Positions 1-7,153 of a DNA stretch of 11,302 nucleotides are shown here, in pieces (positions within the stretch are counted from its first letter, which is position 1; every line of letters begins with the position of its first letter). Both the position numbers and the translations under genes were made by a program. The notes under the pieces are model-generated. The model ran no database searches and was not told where the DNA came from. It saw nothing but the letters and a program-made list of their open reading frames with translations. Source of the DNA: Pseudomonadota bacterium (GTDB lineage Bacteria; Pseudomonadota; Gammaproteobacteria; Steroidobacterales; Steroidobacteraceae); assembly GCA_021808195.1 (NCBI GenBank), contig JAKBCE010000078.1:1-11302 (forward strand). The letters run 5' to 3'.

Positions 1-1341
1 AATGCGGCCGGTGCGGGTTGGGCACCGCCGAACGTGCCGGCGCTCTGGACGCCAGGCGGGTCGTGCAGTTCGCCAAGTCCCACCCCGACTCCGACCCCCA
101 CGCCCACCCCGACGCCTACTCCGACACCCACTCCGGCGCCGACCCCGAGCCCCTCAGGCAGCTGCGCCACGGCGTGGGATCCGTCGACGGCGTATACGCA
201 GGGAGAGGAGGTCAGCGACTCCGGCATCAATTACCAGGCGAACTGGTGGACGCAGGGGAACGATCCGGCGAGCAACAGCGGACCGTCGGGCAGCGGCGAA
301 CCGTGGACGTCGCTCGGCGCCTGCAGCGCCTCGCCCACCCCCACCCCCACGCCCACCCCGACTCCGACTCCGACGCCCTCTCCGGCACCGAGCGGTCTGC
401 TCTTCAGTCCCTACAAGGACGTGACCATCAACCTCAACTGGAATACCGACGTGATGCAGACGGCCGTGACGGGTTCGGACATTCCGGTGGTCGGTCCGGG
501 CAGTCTGGTGTCCGATGACGTGCCGAATCTCGGCGCCATTACCCTGGCGTTTGCCACCGGGGAGTGCGGCAGCGAGAATTGGGGCGGGGTCGCCGGCAGT
601 GCGTTCGCGGCGGCCAATATCCAGTCACTGGTCAGTGCCGGCATCCATTACGTCGTCTCGACGGGCGGGCAGGCCGGGACCTTCACCTGCAGCACCAATG
701 CCGGCATGCAGACCTTCCTGTCGCGCTACATGAGTGCGGACATGGTCGGTGTCGACTATGACATCGAGGGCGGACAGACCCAGGCCGACATCGATGACTT
801 GGTGAATGAGTCCGTCTACGCCCAGTCGCTGTATCCGAATCTGCGCTTCTCGTTCACGCTGGCGACGCTGGCCGCTTCGGACGGCAGCTACGGTGGTGTC
901 AATTCGCTCGGCAACGAGGTGATGCAGGCGGTGCTCGGCTCGGGACTGAAGAACTACACGATCAACCTGATGGTCATGGATTACGGAGCGCCATCGCCTG
1001 GCGTGTGCGTGGTCGTGAACGGCTCCTGTGAGATGGGGCAATCGGCCATTCAGGCGGTCGAGAACCTCGAACACACCTACGGCGTTCCGGCGAGCAAGAT
1101 CGAGCTGACCCCGATGATCGGGGTGAACGACGTGAACACCGAGACGTTCACGCTCGCAGACGTCGATACCGTGGTGAGCTATGCGGTGAGCAACGGCCTC
1201 GCGGGGGTGCACTTCTGGTCGCTCGACCGCGATACGCCGTGTCCGAGTGCGAGCAGCACCGCATCACCGACCTGCAATTCGGTGAGCGGCAGCACGAGTC
1301 TCGAATACACGGACCGGTTCGTGACCGATCTGGGACGGTAG
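1..1341 (+). CDS. Secreted modular chitinase, CBM5/12 modules plus GH18 domain (5' end outside window)
   Basis: The frame is open from base 1, so the start codon lies upstream and the visible 446 residues are the C-terminal part. Predicted role: extracellular hydrolysis of chitin beta-1,4 linkages. Domains in visible residues: 1-20 is the tail of a CBM5/12 module (the 'W.PPNVPALW' ending); 25-52 a Pro-Thr linker; about 55-108 a complete CBM5/12 bounded by two Cys with the 'ANWWTQG' aromatic motif; 111-131 a second Pro-Thr linker; about 133-446 GH18. The catalytic strand reads 'GVDYDIEGG', with the proton-donor Glu at residue 256 (bases 766-768); 'LMVMDYG' (Asp327, Tyr328) and 'HFWSLDRD' (Trp406) are further GH18 hallmarks. 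The first Asp of the textbook DxxDxDxE is Val here. From memory this occurs in the Pyrococcus ChiA-like branch, so I do not read it as inactivation. No signal peptide is visible because the N-terminus is missing, but the architecture is typical of exported enzymes. Endo or exo action cannot be told. Confidence 0.92.
   Translation, partial: NAAGAGWAPPNVPALWTPGGSCSSPSPTPTPTPTPTPTPTPTPTPAPTPSPSGSCATAWDPSTAYTQGEEVSDSGINYQANWWTQGNDPASNSGPSGSGEPWTSLGACSASPTPTPTPTPTPTPTPSPAPSGLLFSPYKDVTINLNWNTDVMQTAVTGSDIPVVGPGSLVSDDVPNLGAITLAFATGECGSENWGGVAGSAFAAANIQSLVSAGIHYVVSTGGQAGTFTCSTNAGMQTFLSRYMSADMVGVDYDIEGGQTQADIDDLVNESVYAQSLYPNLRFSFTLATLAASDGSYGGVNSLGNEVMQAVLGSGLKNYTINLMVMDYGAPSPGVCVVVNGSCEMGQSAIQAVENLEHTYGVPASKIELTPMIGVNDVNTETFTLADVDTVVSYAVSNGLAGVHFWSLDRDTPCPSASSTASPTCNSVSGSTSLEYTDRFVTDLGR
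73..156 (+). repeat. Pro-Thr linker repeat 1 (hexanucleotide-type, coding)
   Basis: A run of alternating Pro and Thr codons (ccN acN) encodes a flexible extracellular linker between two chitin-binding modules. Third positions vary, so it is a protein-level repeat with some potential for slippage at DNA level. Confidence 0.9.
331..393 (+). repeat. Pro-Thr linker repeat 2 (hexanucleotide-type, coding)
   Basis: This second Pro-Thr tract joins the complete CBM5/12 module to the GH18 domain. It is shorter than linker 1 and uses the same ccN/acN codons, so the two tracts could recombine with each other and delete the intervening CBM. Confidence 0.9.
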
Positions 1342-1350
1342 GCGGGCAGG

Positions 1351-1381
1351 GGAGGTCCGGCGGCCCGGCCGCCGGACCTCC
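1351..1381. terminator. GC-rich hairpin between convergent genes
   Basis: Two 15-base arms (1351-1365 and 1367-1381) are perfect reverse complements around one base, giving a practical 14-bp stem with a 3-base loop. It begins 9 bases after the chitinase stop and lies just before the stop of the converging dioxygenase gene, so it could end transcription from both sides. There is no T-tract on either side, so intrinsic termination is inferred from position and stem strength only. Confidence 0.6.
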
Positions 1382-1402
1382 GGACGCGAGTTCAGCTGAC
1401 GG

Positions 1403-2260
1403 TCACGGACGCGCGTAGCGGCGCTGGCGCATCCACTTGGTGGCGATCCATTTTTCCCCCGAGATCACCGGCAGTCCACCGTGCAGCGTGAGGGGGTCGA
1501 GTTGACCAAGACTGTTGCAGTACTCGAAATACACCGCGGCGCCCTTGCGTGGCGTGACCGTGAGATTCAGCTCCGGGAACACCGTGCCGCCGCCGGCGGC
1601 GACGTCGTTGAGGTACATCACCAGGCTCGCCACCCGCTGGCCGCCGATGGCCATCGCCACGGCGCTGCCGGGCTCCTCCGGCGGAAAATAGTCGAAATGC
1701 GGCGTGTATTGTCCACCCTCGCGATAGCGCAGAATCTGTAGTCCTTCGCCGTTCTCGAGCGGCCAGTTCATCAAGGCGGCGAGGCGCTGGTCGAGGCGGG
1801 CGATGAAAGGGTCGGCATTGAGTGGAAAGTAGGTGCCGTCGCTGTTGCGGTCGGGAATGATCTCGTGCGTCCCGCGCTGCGGGTCGACCGTCGTCGAGCG
1901 GTGCAAGCGGTGGACGCTGCGCTCGATGAGTTCATCACACTCCTCGGCGCTGAGTACGTCATCGAGCACGGCGATGGCCGGGCGCTCCAGACGCATCGCG
2001 ACCGTTACGGTGTGATTGGCGGCGCTGATGCAGTTTCCGGGCATGAGTCGTGGCGGCTCATGGCGGTAAGGCGTGCCGGGTGCGGATGGCTGCGGGGATG
2101 ACTCGGCGAGCGCATGTTGTGCAAACGCCGGATCAAAGCCCTCGCGGACCATATCGGTCAGCAGCGACTGCGGCGAGCAGCCGCGCGCGAGGTTGTGGGC
2201 GATCCACGCGCGCCACTGCGGCGTCAGTTCTTTGCGGCGATCCGGAGACTCCATGATCAT
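1403..2260 (-). CDS. Prolyl 4-hydroxylase-like 2-oxoglutarate/Fe(II) dioxygenase
   Basis: 285 residues, predicted cytoplasmic (no signal peptide or membrane helix). The C-terminal domain (about 90-280) is the P4H alpha-subunit type of 2OG-Fe(II) oxygenase. Iron ligands are His188 and Asp190 in 'YTPHFDYF' and His260 in 'LTLHGG'; Lys270 in 'SGEKW' should bind the 2-oxoglutarate carboxylate. Residues about 12-52 form a helical extension of a kind I recall from related proteobacterial proteins, followed by a Pro-rich stretch (54-73). Such enzymes couple 2OG decarboxylation to hydroxylation, usually of peptidyl proline; known bacterial members act on collagen-like repeats or EF-Tu, but the substrate here cannot be read from sequence. 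Two in-frame ATGs (2260 and 2254) compete. Neither has a strong ribosome site, and an in-frame stop lies close upstream. The gene is convergent with the chitinase gene and appears monocistronic. Confidence 0.9.
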   Translation of the reverse strand: MIMESPDRRKELTPQWRAWIAHNLARGCSPQSLLTDMVREGFDPAFAQHALAESSPQPSAPGTPYRHEPPRLMPGNCISAANHTVTVAMRLERPAIAVLDDVLSAEECDELIERSVHRLHRSTTVDPQRGTHEIIPDRNSDGTYFPLNADPFIARLDQRLAALMNWPLENGEGLQILRYREGGQYTPHFDYFPPEEPGSAVAMAIGGQRVASLVMYLNDVAAGGGTVFPELNLTVTPRKGAAVYFEYCNSLGQLDPLTLHGGLPVISGEKWIATKWMRQRRYARP

Positions 2261-2284
2261 CGGCAGGCCGATTCAGACTTTTTG

Positions 2285-2313
2285 AACATGTCATAAAGAA
2301 GTTGATTCGTCAA
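2285..2313 (-). promoter_or_regulatory. Candidate sigma-70 promoter for the dioxygenase gene
   Basis: On the minus strand TTGACG (2313-2308) is followed after 17 bases by CATGTT (2290-2285), within the most A+T-rich patch upstream of the gene, 25 bases before the start codon. The -35 is good (5/6) and the -10 weak (3/6). Confidence 0.3.
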
Positions 2314-2905
2314 TTTTGCGCGCCGGACCCGGGTTCCGATCGTGGCATCGCGATGCGGACGGTCTGCTGCGTTGATTTTCAGCGGGGCCGGGTTCGCTCG
2401 TCAGCGGCGCTGCCACGGGGCGCAGAGCCAGGCGCGGCCGGGCGGGCGAGGGCGGACATTGCCGGCGTGAAGGGGCGGGTCGGCGGCAGAAGAGCTGCGC
2501 AGTGCTCGCTCGTTTGTCCGAGCACGGCAGGCAAGCGCGGCGCCGGTGGACGCGCCTTGGGCCCCGGTCATCGGGCTGCATCTGATGTCCATGGTGGCAG
2601 CGCGCACAGGCCCGGGCGCATCTCTGCCGTGACTCGGGAGTCCATTGGGAATCACGGCGGTGAGCGGCGCGGCGTAGCGCTCAGGGGACCGGGGATGACC
2701 CGAGATCGGTCTGATCCCGGTACGGAGTCGGCGAGGCGTGTGCCGGCGGGTGGTGATCGATCCGGCCGGCGCTGAGCCGTGCCTGCTCTTTGAGACGCAT
2801 GCGTGTTGCAGTCACCACGACTGGAAATCGGCAGGGCGCCGGCGCACACTGCCGGCAACGGCCACAGAAGCCGTCGTTCCATTCAGTCCGTCTCAGGGGC
2901 GCGTC
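2314..2905. other. Long intergenic stretch, no convincing gene
   Basis: This stretch separates two divergently transcribed genes. Reading frames exist on both strands (for example 2302-2775 + and 2401-2655 -), but their products are Arg/Gly/Pro/Ala-rich with no recognisable domain, as expected of high-G+C noncoding DNA. A small hairpin can be drawn at 2502-2525 (7-bp arms, 10-base loop). The downstream end carries an aquaporin-like relic, so part of the stretch may be decayed former coding sequence. No RNA gene or riboswitch was recognised. Confidence 0.6.
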
Positions 2906-3058
2906 GTGTACTCAAAGACAGCGGCCGAGTTTCTCGGTACGTTCTGGATCGTTCTTGGATTCGTTCCGGCCGTTCCACGTGAGTTCGGCGCGGCGGGGAG
3001 CCGGTCGCCGAACGTAGGTACAAGAATCGAGATCGCGTCGGGTCTCGCGGTTGCGTAG
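2906..3058 (+). pseudogene. Probable aquaporin Z (AqpZ) N-terminal relic
   Basis: A GTG at 2906, preceded at 7-base spacing by an AGGGG (2895-2899), opens a 50-codon frame ending in TAG at 3056-3058. Its start, 'KTAAEFLGTFWIVLG', closely resembles the first helix of bacterial aquaporin Z as I remember it ('AEFLGTFWLVLGG'). Further on, 'AAG', 'PNVG' and 'GLAVA' fall in the order expected for the loop and second helix, but the sequence between is degraded. The frame stops before the first NPA pore motif, so no water channel can be made; an intact AqpZ has about 230 residues. The stop codon lies inside the ribosome-binding site of the next gene. Seen: the match and the truncation. Inferred: a relic of a deleted aqpZ. 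Alternatives are a small expressed leader peptide or a chance match limited to the first 15 residues. Confidence 0.55.
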
Positions 3059-3061
3059 GAG
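3057..3061 (+). promoter_or_regulatory. Ribosome-binding site fixing the start at 3069
   Basis: AGGAG lies 7 bases before the ATG at 3069. This favours that start over an upstream in-frame TTG at 3051 or a second ATG at 3075, and the signal peptide begins properly from it. Confidence 0.7.
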
Positions 3062-3068
3062 TGTGGAT

Positions 3069-6000
3069 ATGAGGATGTTTCGTTCATCGGTCATCGTGGT
3101 GCTGACGGCGCTCGCCAGTCTCGCACTCTGCACCGGCGCCTACGCCCAGACCTACAGCCAGCGCCTGTTTGCGCAGCTGCGCTGGCGGCCGGTCGGGCCG
3201 TTGCGCGGCGGGCGCGGTCGCGCGGTCGCGGGTGTGCCCAGCCAGCCGAATGTGTTCTACATTGGCAACGACGACGGCGGGGTCTGGAAGTCCATTGACT
3301 ACGGCAACAGCTGGCGGCCCATTTTCGACCGGGAGCCGACCAGCTCCATCGGTGCCATTGCGGTATCGGTCTCCGACCCGAATGTGATTTATGTGGGCAC
3401 CGGGGAGAGCAACATACGCCCGGACCAGGCGACCGGCATGGGAATGTTCAAATCCACAGATGCCGGCAAGACCTGGACGTTCATCGGTCTGCGCAAGAGC
3501 GAGGACATCGCGATGATCGCGGTCGATCCGCACAATCCAGATCGGGTATTCGTCGCCGCTCTGGGTCACGTCTACGGGCCGAACAGGGAACGGGGCATAT
3601 TCCGCTCCCTCGATGGCGGCAAGACCTGGCAAAGAGTGCTCTATGTGAATGAGTACACCAGTGGGGATGACATCGAGATGGATCCCCGCAACCCCAACAT
3701 CCTCTACGCTACGCTGTGGCAGCAGCAACAGGCACCCTGGGAGAATGGGCAGTTCGGGGGAACGGACGGCGGCATTTTCAAATCCACCGACGGGGGCAAT
3801 ACCTGGAAGAAGCTCACCCGGGGCCTGCCGGCGGTCCAGCAGGCGCTGCTGCGCATCGCGCCGAGCGATCCGCAGATCCTGTATGCCTCGGTGTCGAGCG
3901 GGCCGGGGGCGCCGGATGGCGCGGTGGGAATCTACCGGTCGAATGATGCCGGCGCGCACTGGTTCAAGGTCACCAACGACCCAAGGCCGGCCGAACGGAT
4001 CGGCGGTGGCGACTTGCCGGTGCTGGCGATCGATCCGAAGAATCCGCAGATCGTCTACAGCGACACCCCGGTGCTGTGGAAGTCCGTCGATGGCGGCAAG
4101 ACCTGGTTCGGCTTTCGCGGCGCGCCGGGCGGGGACGATTACCAACAAACGTGGATCAACCCGAACAACCCGGACATCATGGCCGTCAACAGTGATCAGG
4201 GCGCGATCGTGACGGTCGATGGCGGCAAGACGTGGAGTTCCTGGTACAACCAGCCGACTGCCGCCATGTACAAAGTCGGCATCGACGATACCTGGCCGTA
4301 CCAGGTCTGTGGCGGCCAGCAGGACAGCGGCTCGGCCTGCGTCGCAGAGCGCGGCAATGACGGTGAGCTGACCGCTCATGACTGGCATCCGGTCGGCATC
4401 GAGGAATACGGGGGCGCGGCGCCCGATCCACTGCACCCGAATCTGATTTATGGTGGAAAAGTCACGGTCTACAACCGCAACACCGGTCAGATTGCGCAGG
4501 TCGGCCCGAAGGCGATTGCCGGCCGCGACTATCGCGTGCTGCGCACGATGCCGCTCGTGTTCTCGCCGATTGACCGGCATCGACTGTATTTTGCGTCGAA
4601 TACGGTATGGCAGACGGACAACGGCGGGGAAAACTGGACGCGCATCAGTCCGGACCTGAGCCGCAAGACCTGGACGGATCCGCCGAGTGTCGGTGAGTAC
4701 AGGAATACCCCTGCGGCACGACCGACGGATCGGGGCATCGTATATGCCCTTGCGCCTTCGCCGCTGAACAAGGAGCTCATCTGGGCGGGTACCGACGACG
4801 GTCTGATCTGGGTGACGCATGACGGGGGCCGGCACTGGAGCAACGTCACGCCGCCGCAGCTGAAGCCGTTCTGGAGGGTGTTCAGTCTGGAGGCGAGCCA
4901 CTTCAATCCGAATGAAGCGTATGCGGCGGTCAATACGCTGTTCCTGAACGACATGCGGCCACATCTGTTTCGCACCGAGGATGGCGGGAAGCATTGGACC
5001 GAGATCGATCGGGGAATCACCCCGGATGCGACGACTAACGTGATCCGGCAGGATCCACAGCGCAGGAACCTGCTGTTTGCCGGAACCGAGACCCAGGTCT
5101 GGGTCTCGTTTGACAATGGAGACGACTGGCAGTCGCTGCGGCTGAACATGCCGGCGGTATCCGTGCGTGACCTGAAGGTGCACGGCGATGATTTGATTGC
5201 GGCGACACATGGACGGGGGTTCATGGTGCTCGATGACATCACGCCGCTGCGGCAGATCGATGCCGAGGTCGCGCGCGCGCCCGTGACGCTCTACAAGCCG
5301 GAAACCGCGGTGCGGGTCCGTTGGGACATGAATCCACCGACGCCCTGGCGCATGCCGGCACTGCCGAATCCGCCGCCCGGAGCGATCATTGATTACACGC
5401 TGGCGCGGCCGTCCGCCGGGCCCGTGACACTGGACATCCTCGATTCAGCAGGTCAGCTGGTGCGGCATTTCTCCAGTGCCGATCCGCAGCAGCCGCTCAA
5501 TCCGGCCCATCTGGACGTGCCGGCATGGTGGCCGCGGCCGCCGATGAATCTCTCGGCGGCAGCCGGCATGCACCGCTTCGTGTGGGACATGCATTATGCG
5601 CCCGTACCGGGTGCACCCCGCGTCCTCGATGCCAATCAGGCAGTCAGGCACGACACGCCGGTGCTTTCTAGCGCGCCCTTGGTCATGCCGGGACGCTACA
5701 CCGTGCGCTTGACGGTGGCCGGCCACAGCTACGTGCAGCCGCTGACCGTCATCATGGATCCGCGTGTGCACACCCCGCTGGCGGCCCTGCGCCAGCAGTT
5801 CGTGGTCTCGATGCAGGCCTATCGGAACGCGATTGCCGCACAGGCTGCCGTTCGGCAGGTGCGGACACTGGAGAAGCAGATTGCGGCACGGAAGCCGACG
5901 GCCATGCTGACGGCCTATCGGCAACGGCTGGAGGCGCTTTCGGGGCGACCGCTGCACGAGCGGTCGGCCGTCTACTTCCACCGCGGACCACCGTCATTCG

Positions 6001-6164
6001 GCAGCGTCGGGGTCGCTCTGCAGCGGCTCACGCGGCGCATGCAGGGGGCTGATCGCGCACCGACGGCTGCGGATCTGCAAGCCCTCGCGAAGCTCAATGC
6101 CGAGTACCGGGTGCTGCGCCAGCGCTGGGAGACACTCAGGCGCCGCGACCCGTTGACGCATTGA
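3069..6164 (+). CDS. Exported beta-propeller protein with eleven Asp-box (BNR) repeats
   Basis: 1031 residues. A Sec signal peptide (basic start, hydrophobic core about 7-22, cleavage likely after 'AYA' at residue 26) sends it to the periplasm or beyond; there is no lipobox Cys. Residues about 35-725 hold eleven Asp-boxes (S/T-x-D-x-G-x-x-W) near 74, 128, 179, 238, 290, 338, 381, 515, 582, 635 and 679, interleaved with 'DP.NP..IY' strands: the pattern of VPS10/sortilin-like and GH74-like propellers. A beta-sandwich-like region (about 775-898) ends in 'PGRYTVRLTV', then a helical tail (about 900-1031). Relatives are often labelled 'glycosyl hydrolase, BNR repeat', but Asp-boxes are structural and I see no catalytic signature, so enzymatic activity is unproven and a binding or scaffold role is equally possible. 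Several Asp-boxes share near-identical DNA (3611-3629, 4088-4106, 4217-4235), suggesting internal duplication or codon constraint. No obvious operon partner. Confidence 0.9.
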   Translation: MRMFRSSVIVVLTALASLALCTGAYAQTYSQRLFAQLRWRPVGPLRGGRGRAVAGVPSQPNVFYIGNDDGGVWKSIDYGNSWRPIFDREPTSSIGAIAVSVSDPNVIYVGTGESNIRPDQATGMGMFKSTDAGKTWTFIGLRKSEDIAMIAVDPHNPDRVFVAALGHVYGPNRERGIFRSLDGGKTWQRVLYVNEYTSGDDIEMDPRNPNILYATLWQQQQAPWENGQFGGTDGGIFKSTDGGNTWKKLTRGLPAVQQALLRIAPSDPQILYASVSSGPGAPDGAVGIYRSNDAGAHWFKVTNDPRPAERIGGGDLPVLAIDPKNPQIVYSDTPVLWKSVDGGKTWFGFRGAPGGDDYQQTWINPNNPDIMAVNSDQGAIVTVDGGKTWSSWYNQPTAAMYKVGIDDTWPYQVCGGQQDSGSACVAERGNDGELTAHDWHPVGIEEYGGAAPDPLHPNLIYGGKVTVYNRNTGQIAQVGPKAIAGRDYRVLRTMPLVFSPIDRHRLYFASNTVWQTDNGGENWTRISPDLSRKTWTDPPSVGEYRNTPAARPTDRGIVYALAPSPLNKELIWAGTDDGLIWVTHDGGRHWSNVTPPQLKPFWRVFSLEASHFNPNEAYAAVNTLFLNDMRPHLFRTEDGGKHWTEIDRGITPDATTNVIRQDPQRRNLLFAGTETQVWVSFDNGDDWQSLRLNMPAVSVRDLKVHGDDLIAATHGRGFMVLDDITPLRQIDAEVARAPVTLYKPETAVRVRWDMNPPTPWRMPALPNPPPGAIIDYTLARPSAGPVTLDILDSAGQLVRHFSSADPQQPLNPAHLDVPAWWPRPPMNLSAAAGMHRFVWDMHYAPVPGAPRVLDANQAVRHDTPVLSSAPLVMPGRYTVRLTVAGHSYVQPLTVIMDPRVHTPLAALRQQFVVSMQAYRNAIAAQAAVRQVRTLEKQIAARKPTAMLTAYRQRLEALSGRPLHERSAVYFHRGPPSFGSVGVALQRLTRRMQGADRAPTAADLQALAKLNAEYRVLRQRWETLRRRDPLTH

Positions 6165-6193
6165 GGCGGCGAACCCCGGGGGGCGGGAACGGA

Positions 6194-6230
6194 CCCGAGC
6201 AGGGGTTCATCCCTCTCCGGGCGGCTCGGG
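6194..6230. terminator. Weak hairpin between convergent genes
   Basis: Seven-base arms cccgagc (6194-6200) and gctcggg (6224-6230) can pair around a 23-base loop. It lies 30 bases after the beta-propeller gene's stop and overlaps the tatD 3' end. There is no T-tract and the loop is large, so a terminator role is only possible. Confidence 0.22.
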
Positions 6231-7028
6231 CAGATGAAACAGCCGTCGGGTGGCAGCCGAGGCGGACGCGGCGATCGACTCGAATGACTCGCCGCGCGCC
6301 GCTGCGATCGTGCGGGCGATGTGCGGCAGGTAGCTCGGCTCGTTGCGCCGCGTCGCGGGTCTGGGTGCCAGATCACGCGGCAGCAGGTACGGCCCATCGG
6401 TCTCGATCAGGAGCCGCTCGGCGGGGATCTTGGCCATCAGGGGGCGCAGATGTGCGCCCCTGCGCTCATCGCAGATCCAACCCGTGATGCCGATTGCTAG
6501 GCCGAGGTCCAGGTAGCAGTCCAGTTCCATCGCGCCGGCCGTGAAACAATGCGCGACCCCGCCGCTGAGTTCCGACCAGTGTTCGCGAAGGATGGCGAGA
6601 AAGTCTGCATGCGCGTCTCTCTGGTGCAGGAAGACGGGCTTGCCGAGCTCGGCAGCCAGTTGCAGCTGGCCATGGAAAGCGCGCTGCTGTGCGGCGCGCG
6701 GGGAGAGATCCCGGAAATAATCGAGACCGCATTCGCCGACGGCGACGACTTCGGGCGCACGGGCGAGTTCCGCCATTCGGGTCGCGAGCGCGTCGGACCA
6801 GTCCGTCGCGTGGTGCGGATGCACGCCGGCGGTGGCGAAGAGCCGCGCCGGATACGAGCGCGCGAGGTCAATGGCTCGGTGCGTGCTCGCAGCGCACGAC
6901 CCGGTCACGATCATCTGCGTGACGCCGGCGCGATGTGCCCGTGCGATGACCTCATCCCGATCGGCGTCGTAGCTGTCGTGTGCCAGGTTGATGCCAATGT
7001 CGATGAGCGCTGGGGCAATGGAAGGCAT
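6207..7028 (-). CDS. tatD: TatD family metal-dependent deoxyribonuclease
   Basis: 273 residues, close to the usual 260. TatD proteins are cytoplasmic TIM-barrel nucleases of the amidohydrolase superfamily; E. coli TatD has Mg-dependent 3'-5' exonuclease activity linked to DNA repair. Visible motifs: 'IDIGINL' near the start, 'GVHPH' (68-72), metal-binding Glu99 in 'GECGLDY', His135 in 'FLHQRDAH', His160 in 'HCF', 'GITGWICDERRG' (180-191) and Asp211 in 'ETDGPYLLPRDL'. The DIGxN opening in place of HxH, and the 'CDERRG' block, place it with TatD itself rather than the YcfH or YjjV paralogues. ETDG replaces the more usual ETDA. The ATG at 7028 is the only reasonable start although no Shine-Dalgarno site is seen. 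It is not beside tatABC, as far as the window shows, and appears to be transcribed alone. Confidence 0.95.
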   Translation of the reverse strand: MPSIAPALIDIGINLAHDSYDADRDEVIARAHRAGVTQMIVTGSCAASTHRAIDLARSYPARLFATAGVHPHHATDWSDALATRMAELARAPEVVAVGECGLDYFRDLSPRAAQQRAFHGQLQLAAELGKPVFLHQRDAHADFLAILREHWSELSGGVAHCFTAGAMELDCYLDLGLAIGITGWICDERRGAHLRPLMAKIPAERLLIETDGPYLLPRDLAPRPATRRNEPSYLPHIARTIAAARGESFESIAASASAATRRLFHLPEPPGEG

Positions 7029-7062
7029 GGGCGATGTCTGAGGAGGGTGACCGGAAGCACTC

Positions 7063-7092
7063 AGTATGCTGGAAGTGTGCGGAGGGTGTCAC
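7063..7092 (-). promoter_or_regulatory. Candidate sigma-70 promoter for tatD
   Basis: On the minus strand GTGACA (7092-7087, 5/6 to consensus) and CATACT (7068-7063, 4/6) are 18 bases apart, placing transcription start about 28 bases before the tatD ATG. Confidence 0.35.
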
Positions 7093-7153
7093 GGAGGAAT
7101 CGTTGCAGCGAGCATGGATACTCGCAATTCCGCCGGTTCAAGCCATTTGTGCA

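Noticed and set aside
73..393. Tandem ccN/acN repeats considered as a CRISPR or noncoding satellite
   Set aside because: They stay in frame as Pro-Thr linkers between chitin-binding modules and have no spacer structure.
2302..2775. A 157-codon plus-strand frame in the intergenic gap
   Set aside because: Composition is Arg/Gly-rich without hydrophobic periodicity or any recognisable motif, and minus-strand frames of similar quality overlap it.
2799..2828. Short stretch translating as 'MRVAVTTTGN', reminiscent of the start of NifX/NifB-like Fe-Mo cofactor proteins
   Set aside because: Only about ten residues resemble the family and the following sequence loses all similarity; this is too short to call a relic.
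3051..3068. Upstream TTG start at 3051 for the beta-propeller gene
   Set aside because: AGGAG at 3057-3061 lies inside that extension and is correctly spaced for the ATG at 3069, from which a normal signal peptide begins.
3084..5210. A 708-codon open frame on the minus strand, antisense to the beta-propeller gene
   Set aside because: The plus-strand protein has a signal peptide and eleven Asp-boxes, whereas the antisense product is low-complexity Arg/Ala/Val/His-rich. In high-G+C DNA, long antisense frames arise from third-position bias.
6207..7028. Absence of the N-terminal HxH metal motif in TatD taken as a sign of inactivation
   Set aside because: TatD itself naturally has DIGxN at this position, and the other metal-binding residues are present.
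7135..7144. GGTTCAAGCC, which resembles a tRNA T-loop
   Set aside because: The flanking bases cannot form a T stem, and no acceptor, D or anticodon arm is found around it.
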